Of a stretch of DNA of 64,000 nucleotides, positions 51,499-60,395 are shown in pieces (the stretch's first letter is position 1; every line of letters starts with the position of its first letter). The position numbers and the translations under genes are program-made. The notes below the pieces were generated by a model. That model was not told the origin of the DNA, searched no databases, and saw nothing but the letters and a program-made list of their open reading frames with translations. This stretch comes from Diaminobutyricibacter sp. McL0608. Its GTDB lineage: Bacteria; Actinomycetota; Actinomycetes; Actinomycetales; Microbacteriaceae. The DNA lies in assembly GCF_039613825.1 (NCBI RefSeq), contig NZ_CP154826.1, forward strand, positions 3,596,001 to 3,660,000, given 5' to 3'.

Positions 51499-53385
51499 TC
51501 AAGTCTGCTGCGCGTTGGGGCGCGACCCTAGGGCCGAACGTCCCGTCGTGGTGGTACCGCTGCGCGTCGCCCGCAGGCTGTTGAGAATCGACGCGAGGTC
51601 CACAGCCTCCTGGAGCAGTGCGCCGATGATCGCGGGGATCAGCCCGAACGCGGCGATCCCCATCAGAATGAGGCTGAGCGAGATACCCAGAACGATGCTC
51701 TGCGTTGCGATGCGCACGCTGCGTTTGGCCGTGGCGACCGCGTACACGACGCGATCCAGGGAATCGAGCAGGATCACCACATCCGCCGACTCTGCTGCGG
51801 CCGTGGCGCCGCGCGCCCCCATCGCCACCCCGACATCGGCAGCCGCGAGTACCGGCGCATCGTTCACGCCGTCGCCCACCATCATCACCGGCCGCGGAGA
51901 CATCCGGGCCACGGCGCCGACCTTGTCGGCTGGAAGAAGCGCTGCCTGGACGTCGTCGATGCCGACCCGTGCCGCGACCTGCTCAGAGGTGGCAGCTGAG
52001 TCGCCCGACAGAATCGCGCAGTGGCGCACCCCGAGGCTGCGAAGCGCCTCGATCGTCGAGGGCGCGTCGGGCCGCACCTCGTCGCGCAGAATGATCCGGC
52101 CCGCTGGTCGACCGTCGATCGCAACCCAGACCATCATCGCGCCGGCCGCTGCCGCCACCTCGTCGAAAGCTGCCGATTCCGACGCGACGAAGGCGGCCTT
52201 GCCCACGACCACACGTCGTCCGTCGACGGTTGCGCTGAGCCCTTGCGCGATGGTCTCCTCGACGTCCGTCACCTCGTGTGATCCCGAGCCGGCAGCGGCG
52301 ATCGCCTGGGCGATCGTGTGTCCCGAGTACGCCTCTGCAGCTGCGGCGGCGGAGAGGACATCGTCCGGAGAGCTATACCCGATCGGCTCCACTCGCACGA
52401 CGGCGGGTGCACCGAACGTGAGCGTTCCGGTCTTGTCGAACGCGGCCGACCTGACGCGCGACAGCATCTCCAGCACGCCGCCGGATTTGACGATGACCCC
52501 GCCTTTCGCCCCCCTGCTCATCCCGGCCAGGAAGGCGACGGGCGCCGCGATCAGGAGAGGACAGGGCGTCGCGACGACGAGGACTTCGGCGAAACGTCGC
52601 GGATCGCCGCTGATCGCCCACGCGGCCCCCGCGATCACGAAGGCGATGATCGTGAACGGCACTGCGAACCGGTCGGCAAGCCGGATGAACGGGGCCTTCT
52701 GGTCCGCAGCGGCGGCGACGAGATCGACGATCGTCTGGAACTGGCTGCCCGCAGCATCCGCCACGGCGACTGCCTCGATCGCGCTGTCGCCGTTCACCGA
52801 CCCGCTCAGCAGCCGGTCGCCGGTCAGATGCGAGACGATCACACTTTCGCCGGTGAGCGACGACTCGTCCAGGTCGGCTTCGTCCGACCGGAGGTCCGCA
52901 TCCACCGGGACCAGCTCCCCCGGACGCACCATGATGATGTCGCCCACCTCGACTTCGGTCGCCGCCACATCACTCAGCGTTCCGTCGATCGGGTCGACGA
53001 CGTGGGCGAATTGGGGAGCCCGCTCGAGGAGAGCGGTGAGCTCGCTGGTCGCGCGCGTCGAGGCGTACTTCTCCAGCGCCTGACCGCCGCTGATCATCAG
53101 CATCACAACGACGGCCGCCCACACATCGCCGACCGCGATCGTGCTGAGGATTGCCGCCACCGCCAGCACATCGAGACCCCAGCTGCCGGACCGCAGAGTG
53201 GTGAGCATGCCGGCCGACTCGATCGCGACGACGATCAGAGCGAACGCTGTGATCAGGTCGGATGCCGCGCCGGGGAGGCCCGCGACGGTCAGCAGCAGAG
53301 CGATGACCGCGCATCCGATCGTCGCGGCGACCAGCGGGTATCGGCGGACGAGCCCCGTCGCGCGGCTCACGGATGGTGCGGTCAC
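51499..53385 (-). CDS. Metal-transporting P1B-type ATPase with TPCP motif
   Basis: A 628-residue transition-metal pump without N-terminal metal-binding domains. Motifs: DESSLTGES, TPCPLLIAAPVAFLAGMSRG in helix 6 (TPC in place of CPC), DKTGTLTFG, the HP dipeptide region changed to GHTI, and GDGVNDAPVLAAADVGVAMG. TPC-type helix 6 motifs occur in P1B-5/P1B-6-like pumps, so Ni, Co or Fe are candidates rather than Cu/Zn. Five bases after the flavodoxin gene; last gene of the USP operon. DevR box 2 lies inside its 3' end. Confidence 0.85.
   Translation of the reverse strand: MTAPSVSRATGLVRRYPLVAATIGCAVIALLLTVAGLPGAASDLITAFALIVVAIESAGMLTTLRSGSWGLDVLAVAAILSTIAVGDVWAAVVVMLMISGGQALEKYASTRATSELTALLERAPQFAHVVDPIDGTLSDVAATEVEVGDIIMVRPGELVPVDADLRSDEADLDESSLTGESVIVSHLTGDRLLSGSVNGDSAIEAVAVADAAGSQFQTIVDLVAAAADQKAPFIRLADRFAVPFTIIAFVIAGAAWAISGDPRRFAEVLVVATPCPLLIAAPVAFLAGMSRGAKGGVIVKSGGVLEMLSRVRSAAFDKTGTLTFGAPAVVRVEPIGYSSPDDVLSAAAAAEAYSGHTIAQAIAAAGSGSHEVTDVEETIAQGLSATVDGRRVVVGKAAFVASESAAFDEVAAAAGAMMVWVAIDGRPAGRIILRDEVRPDAPSTIEALRSLGVRHCAILSGDSAATSEQVAARVGIDDVQAALLPADKVGAVARMSPRPVMMVGDGVNDAPVLAAADVGVAMGARGATAAAESADVVILLDSLDRVVYAVATAKRSVRIATQSIVLGISLSLILMGIAAFGLIPAIIGALLQEAVDLASILNSLRATRSGTTTTGRSALGSRPNAQQT
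51530..51544 (-). promoter_or_regulatory. DevR/DosR-like box 2 (DUF5652-mgtA unit)
   Basis: AGGGCCGAACGTCCC on the plus strand; in gene direction GGGACGTTCGGCCCT. It lies 57 bases before ATG 51472, inside the coding end of the upstream ATPase. Confidence 0.72.
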
Positions 53386-53390
53386 GGAGG

Positions 53391-53936
53391 CTAGACGACG
53401 TGGGCGCCGGCCGCGCGTTTCTGCGCCTCGGTCACCAAGTGGAACCCCCAGAGCCCGGCGCGATCACGCTCGCCCTCGTCAAGCCGGTTGTCCTTCACCA
53501 GGAAGCTCTCCGCGTCCGTCAGCCGTTTCGAGCCCAGCCCGTGCAGCCTCCGGTCGATCTTCGTCGATGCCGCTCCGCTGAGGATACGCGCGATGTCCGC
53601 GCGGGTATCGAACGCGGCGAAGAACGCGGGGACCGGTGGCTTGCTTTCGAGCCACTCACGCACACCCGTGCCTTCCGCTTTCGGCTCCAGAGCGAGCTCA
53701 TGAGCTGGATCTGCGGCTTCCTTCACGGCTTCCGCTCGTGTCGAGGGCCGGCTCAGGCTATGCGCGTGCGTCGGAGCACCGACGACGACGACATCGGCGT
53801 TCTCGAGCACGGGCGACGTGATGTCGTTGACGTTGACCACGGACACGAGCGCCGCATCCTTGGCGCCATCGGCGATCGCCTCGGCGATCTGCCGGGTGTT
53901 TCCGAACATCGATTCATACACGATCACGATCTTCAT
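53391..53936 (-). CDS. Flavodoxin-domain protein
   Basis: A 181-residue protein with the FMN phosphate loop ESMFGNTRQIAEAI at residues 8-21 and VVVGAPTHAHSLSRPSTRAE. The last third (LHGLGSKRLTDAESFLVKDN, then GERDRAGLWGFHL) is typical of the flavodoxin-like proteins found in actinobacterial stress clusters. It probably shuttles electrons or acts on quinones. Between the 90-residue gene and the metal ATPase in the USP operon. Confidence 0.82.
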   Translation of the reverse strand: MKIVIVYESMFGNTRQIAEAIADGAKDAALVSVVNVNDITSPVLENADVVVVGAPTHAHSLSRPSTRAEAVKEAADPAHELALEPKAEGTGVREWLESKPPVPAFFAAFDTRADIARILSGAASTKIDRRLHGLGSKRLTDAESFLVKDNRLDEGERDRAGLWGFHLVTEAQKRAAGAHVV

Positions 53937-53952
53937 GATTTCCTCCTATTGA

Positions 53953-54225
53953 TCACTCGTCGCGCACGGCCCGGAGGTTCCAGCGCGCGCTGTCGCGGGC
54001 GACCACCTCGAACAGGTGTGATTCTCCGGCGACCGAGGTTCCGCGAAAGCGCCACCCGGTCACCACCGCCGGCAGTGGAGCCCTGTCCTTCTTCGTCGCC
54101 ACCGTGCGGCCGAGCGGTTCCGGCGCACCGTCGACGTAATAGCGAACTCCGTTCCGGGTCATGCGAACGGGAACGTCTCGCTCGAGGACGAGCGTGACGG
54201 GTTCTTTGAACTGGGTGTCAGTCAT
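53953..54225 (-). CDS. Small hypothetical protein in the USP operon
   Basis: A 90-residue basic protein starting in an ATGA overlap with the USP gene. It contains TLVLERDVPVRMTRNGVRYYV then DGAPEPLGRTVATKKDR and VTGWRFRGTSVAGES. All-beta appearance, no helix or signal, no family I can name. Tight coupling suggests it belongs to the DevR-controlled stress unit. Confidence 0.65.
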   Translation of the reverse strand: MTDTQFKEPVTLVLERDVPVRMTRNGVRYYVDGAPEPLGRTVATKKDRAPLPAVVTGWRFRGTSVAGESHLFEVVARDSARWNLRAVRDE

Positions 54226-55082
54226 TGGTGTTCCTCCGGTGCGATGACGGCAGTGGGGCAGACGATGTCGAGGATGACGGCGTGGCTCACCGAGCCCATC
54301 CATGCCCTCGTCAGTCCGTGTCGCTGGCGCGTTCCCACGACGAGCAGCGCGGCCGATCCGGCGAGCTGGAGGAGCGCGAGGGCGGGGTCCTGCCGCAGGA
54401 GATGCGGGGTGAAATCCAACGACGGGTGCGAGGCGCGGAGGAGCGTGACCGTCTCGTCGAGCACGCTCTGATGAGCGATCTCGAGCGACTCCACGAGGTC
54501 GTCGTCGGGTACGGCGCCTTCGTGCCAGGCAAGAGGTTCGGTCCAGGCGTGCACGATGTGCAATGTCTCCCTTTGGCGCGATGCTTCCCGTGCGGCGAAG
54601 TCGAGCGCGAGGTTTCCGGTGTGCGTGCCGTCGACACCGACGAAGACACCGGACCGCTCTCGGGCGGCAGTGCCGTCAGGAACGATGACCACGGGCCCGT
54701 GTGCGCCGGCGGCCAGACGCGCCCCGAGCGACCACCCGTAGCGCAGGTGAACGCCGTGTCGTTGCGAAGTTCCCACGATCAGCAGAGTGTCGTGGCGCGT
54801 CAATTCGACCAGCTCATCATAGGGATCACCGCGGCGGATGTGCGTGTTCAGCCTCACGTTCGGCTCTTCGCGGAGAACGAGCAAGGCCTGTGTGTCGACA
54901 CGATTGTGCGCCTGAGCGAGGATGGCTTCGGTCGCCAGGTAGTCCGATGACACTTTCGAATCGTCCACGATATGCACCAGGTCGACGGTGCCGTGTCGGC
55001 CCCGTTCGTGCGTGATCGCCCATTCGAGCGCTGCAGCCGACGGTTTGGAGCCGTCCCACGCAACGACGATGCGTTCATTCAT
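54222..55082 (-). CDS. Tandem universal stress protein
   Basis: A 286-residue protein with two UspA domains. Domain 1 starts IVVAWDGSKPSAAALEWAI and ends GTSQRHGVHLRYGWSLGARL; domain 2 has GVFVGVDGTHTGNLALDFAA and the ATP-loop GTRQRHGLTRAWMGSVSHAV (G-2X-G-9X-GS). ATP binding is likely for domain 2. Overlaps the upstream USP gene by eight bases. Paired Usp proteins are typical of DosR dormancy regulons. Confidence 0.92.
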   Translation of the reverse strand: MNERIVVAWDGSKPSAAALEWAITHERGRHGTVDLVHIVDDSKVSSDYLATEAILAQAHNRVDTQALLVLREEPNVRLNTHIRRGDPYDELVELTRHDTLLIVGTSQRHGVHLRYGWSLGARLAAGAHGPVVIVPDGTAARERSGVFVGVDGTHTGNLALDFAAREASRQRETLHIVHAWTEPLAWHEGAVPDDDLVESLEIAHQSVLDETVTLLRASHPSLDFTPHLLRQDPALALLQLAGSAALLVVGTRQRHGLTRAWMGSVSHAVILDIVCPTAVIAPEEHQ

Positions 55083-55935
55083 GGCCGATCATCTCCTTGT
55101 CGTGGCGGCGCGCTATGGCGACGGGTGTCTCAAGGTTCAGGAGCACGTTATGCGCGACGGAACCCATGAGAGTTCGCTCGGCTGTTCCACGTGGACGACT
55201 GCCGACCACCAGGAGCCGGCTGCCACGTGCGGCTCGGATGAGCGCGGCTGCCGGCGCGGCTTCGATCTCGCGCGTGGATACCGTCGGCGCGGGTTGCATC
55301 GAGCGGACCGTGGCGTTCGCCGTTTCGAGTGCCCGCTCGCGTCGATGGTCGACGGTCCGTTCGGGGACGAGGCCGGTGAGGAGGGGGTTCGCGGTGTAGC
55401 CGCCGGCCACGAGCGTCAATGCATCGTGGTGCAGCAGTGCTTCGTGCGCGCCGAAGTCGAGGGCGATCTCCGCCGAGGGGGTTCCGTCGATTCCGACGAC
55501 CACGCCGCTGCCGTTGTCCGCCCATTCGTAGGGCACTGCGACGACGGTGCTGGGTGAACTGCCGGCGATGCGCACGGCGAGGGACCCGACGAAGGTCGCC
55601 TCGATACCGTGCCGTCGCTCGATGCCGAGGACGACGATATCGCTTCGGCCGGCGGCTTCCACCACGCTGGCCGCTATCCTTCCGTAAGCCCAGCCGGCTC
55701 TGATGCGGATTCCCGGCGCCTGGCGCTGCGCGAATTCGCGGCCGGCGGTGAGGATGCGGTCTGCCGCCTCGATCAGTTTCGGCTGGGGCGCCGCCTCCGA
55801 GTCGCCCCAGGTGCGTCCGATGACGAACAGCAGTTCAACCGATGCGCCCGTTCGCGTCGCCCGATCCAGCGCCCACCGAATGGGTGCCCGATGGGAGGTG
55901 TCGCCGTCGACAGCGACGATGATGTGCTCGGTCAC
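55075..55935 (-). CDS. Tandem universal stress protein, first gene of USP operon
   Basis: A 286-residue two-domain Usp. IIVAVDGDTSHRAPIRWALD opens domain 1; GVVVGIDGTPSAEIALDFGA opens domain 2, which ends GSRPRGTAERTLMGSVAHNV (nucleotide-loop G-2X-G-9X-GS). Starts at GTG 55935 with GGAGG upstream. A DevR-like box lies 76 bases upstream, making it the head of a five-gene stress operon. Confidence 0.92.
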   Translation of the reverse strand: MTEHIIVAVDGDTSHRAPIRWALDRATRTGASVELLFVIGRTWGDSEAAPQPKLIEAADRILTAGREFAQRQAPGIRIRAGWAYGRIAASVVEAAGRSDIVVLGIERRHGIEATFVGSLAVRIAGSSPSTVVAVPYEWADNGSGVVVGIDGTPSAEIALDFGAHEALLHHDALTLVAGGYTANPLLTGLVPERTVDHRRERALETANATVRSMQPAPTVSTREIEAAPAAALIRAARGSRLLVVGSRPRGTAERTLMGSVAHNVLLNLETPVAIARRHDKEMIGHE

Positions 55936-56011
55936 TTCGGCCTCCAGAAGTCGGAACGAAGGGGATGTGCTTCGCTCGCTTCCAGCGTGTCGGCCTGCTC
56001 GACCGGGCTAC

Positions 56012-56026
56012 AGTGCCGAAAGTCCT
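56012..56026 (-). promoter_or_regulatory. DevR/DosR-like box 3 (USP operon)
   Basis: AGTGCCGAAAGTCCT on the plus strand; in gene direction AGGACTTTCGGCACT. It overlaps the last two bases of devR and is 76 bases before the USP start. Confidence 0.65.
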
Positions 56027-56681
56027 ACGGGCTCGGAGCCGCGTTCCTGTGTTCGAGGTGCAGGATCGCCGCCTGGGTTCTGTGTTCGAGCCCGAGTTTG
56101 CTGAGCAGGGACGACACGTAGTTCTTCACGGTCTTCTCCGCGAGTTTCAACCGCTCCCCGATCTGCCGGTTCGTCAGGCCGTCAGCGATCAACGCGAGTA
56201 CCTGCCGTTCACGCAGGCTCAGGCCATCGAGCAACGGGTCTGTCGCAGTCGCGCCCTTCAACTGGCTGACGACGCGCCTGGCGATGGCCGGATCGATCAG
56301 ATTCTTCCCGGCAGCCGCGAGCCGGACGGACTCGATGAGCCTGCCGCCCCTGATGTCTTTCAGCACGTATCCGGATGCACCCGCGATGACAGCGGCTCGC
56401 AGAGCGTCATCGTCGTCATAGGCCGTCAGGATCAAGCAGCGGACGCCCGGCATCGTGCTCCGGATCTCACGGCAGACATCGATCCCGCTGCCGTCTGGCA
56501 GACGCACATCCAGTACGGCCACATCCGGTTTCGTCGCCGCGATTCGAGCACGCGCCTGGGCGACCGTAGCTGCCTCTCCGACCACCTCGAGGTCGGCTTC
56601 TGCATCCAGCAGGTCGGCGATTCCGCGTCGGACGATCTCGTGATCGTCGACCAGGAAGACGCGGATGGATCCCGTGTTCAC
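56025..56681 (-). CDS. devR: DevR/DosR-type response regulator
   Basis: A 218-residue NarL-family regulator. Receiver: VDDHEIVRRG, phosphoacceptor Asp58 in VAVLDVRLPDG, and YVLKD. DNA-binding end: LSLRERQVLALIADGLTNRQ and LAEKTVKNYVSSLLSKLG, almost the same recognition helix (EKTVKNYVS) as mycobacterial DosR. GTG 56681 overlaps the kinase stop (GTGA); the resulting length equals DosR. It should activate hypoxia/NO-dependent genes, and four matching boxes lie nearby. Confidence 0.92.
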   Translation of the reverse strand: MNTGSIRVFLVDDHEIVRRGIADLLDAEADLEVVGEAATVAQARARIAATKPDVAVLDVRLPDGSGIDVCREIRSTMPGVRCLILTAYDDDDALRAAVIAGASGYVLKDIRGGRLIESVRLAAAGKNLIDPAIARRVVSQLKGATATDPLLDGLSLRERQVLALIADGLTNRQIGERLKLAEKTVKNYVSSLLSKLGLEHRTQAAILHLEHRNAAPSP

Positions 56682-58381
56682 GGCGTTCTCGCCCACTCCG
56701 CTATCGGCACGCACCAGATCAGCCGCGTCCCCGGGTCTGCCGGCTCGACGGTCATCGTGCCGCCCCTCCGCGCGGCCCGCTCAAGCCCGTTCCTGAGGCC
56801 GCTTCGGCGCGCATTCCCGCCCATCCCGACCCCGTCATCCTCCACGGTCACGGTGACCGTCGCATCAGCGACTGTGAGCTTGATGGAGACACGGTCGGCA
56901 CTCGCATGCCTGGCGGCATTGGTCAACGCTTCCCGGACGACCGCACTGACGTCGTCGGCGAGGTCCTCAGTCACCAGCAGATCCACCGGCCCGGAGAACT
57001 CCACGGTCGCGGGGCGTACAAGTGCCGGTGCGAGCTCGTCTGCTACGTCGAGGATCCGGTTCCTCACTCCGGTGCCTCCTTTGCTCTGACGCGAGAGCGC
57101 AAAGATGATGGATCGGATCTGGGCGATCGCAGCGTCGATCGAATTGACGCTGCGATCGATCCGGTCGGCGACGGCCTCCGAGGAGACGAGGGACTCGATG
57201 CTCTGAAGTTCCAGACCCGTTGCGAACAACTGCTGGATCACGTGGTCGTGAAGGTCGCGGGCTATCCGGTTGCGATCCTCCAGCAGGAGCATCCGTTGCC
57301 TGTCGGCTCGGGCGGCTGCGAGCTCCATCGCGATGCTCGCCTGACCCGCGAGATCGACGACCCGCTCGAGGTCGAACGGGGAGAATGCAGGGTCGCCCTG
57401 AGCCCGCAGGACAACGAGAAGGGATGCGGCACCCTCATCGATCGTGAACGGTGCGATGAGAGACGGTCCCCATGTCGCGCCGGGGAGCGCGAGGCTCTCA
57501 TCGTCGAAGCTGTCCGTCAGCCGGGGCCCCCCGCCTTCGAACGCGACGGACAAAGTCTCGCCGGAGAGCGGCCGGACACGTCCGACGAGTTCTTCCGCGC
57601 CATCGCCATGCGCCGCGCGGACGATTGCAGCATCCGTGTGCTCGTCTTTGGTGAGCACACAGACCAGTGTCGCGCGGGACAGCCGGGCCACGCCGGCCAC
57701 GAGCTCTTCGAGCGCATCGTCGGGTTCACCACCGAGGAGGGAGGAGCTGATCTCCGACCCGGCTGCGCTCCACGCGCGACGCGCCTCGGTTTCGGCGAAG
57801 AGGCGTGCGTTGTCGATCGCGAAGCCGGCCGTCGCCGCCAGCGCACCGACGAGCTGCTCGTCGTCAGAGCTGAAACCGCCTTCCGCGTGATTGGTCAGGT
57901 AGAGGTTGCCGTAGACGGAATCCCTGACGCGGATCGGTACCCCGAGGAAGCTGCCCATCGCGGGGTGGTGGGCTGGAAACCCGGCAGATCGTGCGTCGTC
58001 TGCGATTCGTTCGATCCGGATGGGATGGGGGTCGTCGATGAGCGCCCCGAGCAGTCCATGGCCTTCCGGCAGATGCCCGATCTTCTCGACCAGGTCGGGC
58101 GCCATTCCGACGTGGATGAACTGCTCCAGGCCGCCGCCCGGTGACAGGACGCCCAGCGCTCCATATTCAGCGCCGACCAGTTCGACGGCGGCTTCGATGA
58201 TGCTCCGAAGCACGACCGGAAGCTCGAGATGCGAGACCACCGAACGATTTGCTCGCACCAGAGCTCGCAGCCGTCCCTGGGTCTGCATGACGTCACGGGC
58301 ACGCTCCACGAGTTCTGTGAGCGCGCGATCCAGTTCTGCACGAGGAGCATCGGGGAACGTGATGGCATCGTCGTCAACCAC
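56678..58381 (-). CDS. devS: DevS/DosT-type GAF-domain histidine kinase
   Basis: A 567-residue cytoplasmic sensor kinase: GAF 1 (about 55-200), GAF 2 (about 220-365), dimerisation/phosphoacceptor ARDLHDHVIQQLF (about 380) and ATPase end EDDGVGMGG. GAF 1 contains GFPAHHPAMGSFLGVPIRVR (His138/His139), the stretch where DosS/DosT carry the haem-ligand histidine, so O2/NO sensing through haem is likely. Coupled to devR by a GTGA overlap. Confidence 0.9.
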   Translation of the reverse strand: MVDDDAITFPDAPRAELDRALTELVERARDVMQTQGRLRALVRANRSVVSHLELPVVLRSIIEAAVELVGAEYGALGVLSPGGGLEQFIHVGMAPDLVEKIGHLPEGHGLLGALIDDPHPIRIERIADDARSAGFPAHHPAMGSFLGVPIRVRDSVYGNLYLTNHAEGGFSSDDEQLVGALAATAGFAIDNARLFAETEARRAWSAAGSEISSSLLGGEPDDALEELVAGVARLSRATLVCVLTKDEHTDAAIVRAAHGDGAEELVGRVRPLSGETLSVAFEGGGPRLTDSFDDESLALPGATWGPSLIAPFTIDEGAASLLVVLRAQGDPAFSPFDLERVVDLAGQASIAMELAAARADRQRMLLLEDRNRIARDLHDHVIQQLFATGLELQSIESLVSSEAVADRIDRSVNSIDAAIAQIRSIIFALSRQSKGGTGVRNRILDVADELAPALVRPATVEFSGPVDLLVTEDLADDVSAVVREALTNAARHASADRVSIKLTVADATVTVTVEDDGVGMGGNARRSGLRNGLERAARRGGTMTVEPADPGTRLIWCVPIAEWARTP

Positions 58382-58509
58382 GTCGGCTCACCTCGACCGC
58401 TCGCACATCCAGGCACGGTGCCTGAGCGTGAGTGTACTTCGCTGGCAGTCGACGGTAAAGCACCATCGAGACGGTGCGCCGGCCGGTACCGAATGGCCGA
58501 CCGACCCAT

Positions 58510-58524
58510 AGGACCTTCGGCTCT
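58510..58524 (+). promoter_or_regulatory. DevR/DosR-like box 4 (USP-PNPOx unit)
   Basis: AGGACCTTCGGCTCT, reading in the direction of the USP gene, 57 bases upstream of ATG 58582. It is also 128 bases upstream of the divergent devS, so it might autoregulate the sensor. Confidence 0.75.
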
Positions 58525-58581
58525 ATGGCCCGGTGGAACGGGTGACCATGCTCAGGACAACGGATCTTTCGGGAGGCGAAC

Positions 58582-59481
58582 ATGAGCAACGGCACGACTC
58601 TGGTCGGGATGGACGGATCAGCGTCTTCGAAACGTGCCCTTGACTGGGCCGCCCGGCGTGTCGCCCAACGGGGCGGGCACCTTCGGCTGCTCTGCGTCGT
58701 CGACTTCGCATTCGGCACGGACGTGTACGGATCTCAATTCGATCCGCTCGAGAACGCCAGCTGGGCCCTCGACGAAGCGTCGAAGTACGTCGCTCAGAAC
58801 TACCCTGCCGTTGATGTGTCGACCGACTGGGTGGACGGAAGGCCGGCCCTCGAGCTCGTGAAGGCGTCCTCCGAAGCAGAGCTCGTCGTCATCGGCACCG
58901 ATAAGTCCCCCGAGATCGGCGGACCGCGGGTCGGAACGATTCCCTTGAAAGTTGCGGCACGGGCGCGTTGCCCGGTCGCCGTCATCCCCGACCTGGGAAA
59001 CGCACGCCGCCGGGGCGTCACAGTCGGAGTCGACCGGTCGCCTCGATCCCACGAGGCGCTCGCGGTCGCCGTTCACGAAGCCTGCTGGCTGGGAACGACT
59101 CTTCGCGTCGTCCACGCGTGGCATGTTCCGCCGCCCTTCGCGTCCGACGTAACGCCCGATCTGCAGCCCGACCCCAGGTACCAGGACTCGCTCGAATCGG
59201 TCCTGGACGATGCGCTGGCCGAATTGAACACGCCCATTCCAGATCGCGTCACGGTCGTCACTGAACTGGCCCGGGAGAATGCTGCCCTCGCCCTTGTCGA
59301 CCGCTCGCTCCGTGCAGAACTTCTGGTCGTCGGATGCCGTGGGCGTGGACGCGTCGCGTCCTACGTGCTCGGGTCGGTCAGTCACGACGTCTTACTCAAC
59401 ATCACCAGTCCCGTCCTGGTCGTCCCTGGCGCGAAGGCAGCCGTGACGACCTCGAAGGACTTCGAAGGGGAGGAATGGTAG
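58582..59481 (+). CDS. Tandem universal stress protein
   Basis: A 299-residue two-domain Usp, first gene of the plus-strand stress unit. LVGMDGSASSKRALDWAARR opens domain 1; GVTVGVDRSPRSHEALAVAV opens domain 2, which ends GCRGRGRVASYVLGSVSHDV (nucleotide loop). GGGAGG lies before the start and a DevR-like box is 57 bases upstream. Overlaps the next Usp gene by seven bases. Confidence 0.92.
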   Translation: MSNGTTLVGMDGSASSKRALDWAARRVAQRGGHLRLLCVVDFAFGTDVYGSQFDPLENASWALDEASKYVAQNYPAVDVSTDWVDGRPALELVKASSEAELVVIGTDKSPEIGGPRVGTIPLKVAARARCPVAVIPDLGNARRRGVTVGVDRSPRSHEALAVAVHEACWLGTTLRVVHAWHVPPPFASDVTPDLQPDPRYQDSLESVLDDALAELNTPIPDRVTVVTELARENAALALVDRSLRAELLVVGCRGRGRVASYVLGSVSHDVLLNITSPVLVVPGAKAAVTTSKDFEGEEW

Positions 59482-60395
59482 CCGTGGAACGAATCATCGT
59501 CGGAATAGACGGCTCCGTACCCAGCCGAGCTGCGATCCGGTGGAGCGTCGAACGCGCACGCAAACACACCACGGGGGTGACACTCGTGCACGTCATGGAC
59601 GACGAATGGGGTGCCATTGGATCGCAGCTCATCGCGGAAGCGAAGCAGGGGTCCGTCGACCGTCTGGAGTCAGCAGTGCGGTTCGCTCGTGATCTCGACC
59701 CGAAAATCGAGATCACCGCTGAATTGCTTTACGGCAGTCCGATGTGGCTGCTGGCCCAACTCTCCGACGAGACGTCACTCGTCGTGGTCGGGACGCACAA
59801 GACCGGTTTCCACTACGGCCGCGCGTTCGGCTCCCGCAGCCTTCAACTCGCATCCATGGCAAAAGGTTCCGTCGCAGTCATCCCGGAGTCAGCGGTGCGA
59901 CTGCGTCGCGGCGTCGTCGTGGGCGTCGACGAAACCACGGCGGGCCGTCACGCGGTCCTGGTCGCCGCACAGGAAGCCGAGCGAAACGGATCCGAGTTGA
60001 CGCTCGTGCGCGCACTCGACATCTCAGCACCGGACCATCTCGACGATGAGCACAGGCGCGAATGGCAGGAACATCACGATGCGATGGCACATCGGGCGGT
60101 GGCCGACGCCCTGAGTCGCGTTCAGGACCTTCACCCACGGCTGAGCACGCGCAGCCGGATCGTCCGTCGACCGGCGGGTATCGCACTCAACGAGATTTCG
60201 CGCGCCGCAGAGTTGCTGGTCGTCGGCAGTTCGCGTCGTTCCGGTTTTGACGAAACGAACGGACTCGGGTCGGTGGCATACGACGTGCTCTTGAACCTGG
60301 CCGCCCCGACGATGATCGTCCACACCTACGTCGGCGAATCAACACGATCCGAATCACCAGCACCACAGGAGGAACATCATGAACACGTCAGCTAG
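59475..60395 (+). CDS. Tandem universal stress protein
   Basis: A 306-residue two-domain Usp. ERIIVGIDGSVPSRAAIRWS and GVVVGVDETTAGRHAVLVAA open the two halves; the second ends SSRRSGFDETNGLGSVAYDV, in which the nucleotide-loop spacing is less regular. ATG 59475 follows GGGGAGG; a GTG at 59484 is an alternative. Overlaps the PNPOx gene by 17 bases. Confidence 0.88.
   Translation: MVAVERIIVGIDGSVPSRAAIRWSVERARKHTTGVTLVHVMDDEWGAIGSQLIAEAKQGSVDRLESAVRFARDLDPKIEITAELLYGSPMWLLAQLSDETSLVVVGTHKTGFHYGRAFGSRSLQLASMAKGSVAVIPESAVRLRRGVVVGVDETTAGRHAVLVAAQEAERNGSELTLVRALDISAPDHLDDEHRREWQEHHDAMAHRAVADALSRVQDLHPRLSTRSRIVRRPAGIALNEISRAAELLVVGSSRRSGFDETNGLGSVAYDVLLNLAAPTMIVHTYVGESTRSESPAPQEEHHEHVS

Noticed and set aside
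51503-51522. GGCCCTT/TGGGTC segments near the DUF5652 start as another DevR box
   Set aside because: They lack the TTCGGC core; the convincing site is 51530-51544.
53373-54197. Plus-strand frame of 274 codons
   Set aside because: Antisense to the flavodoxin and the 90-residue gene; no recognisable domain.
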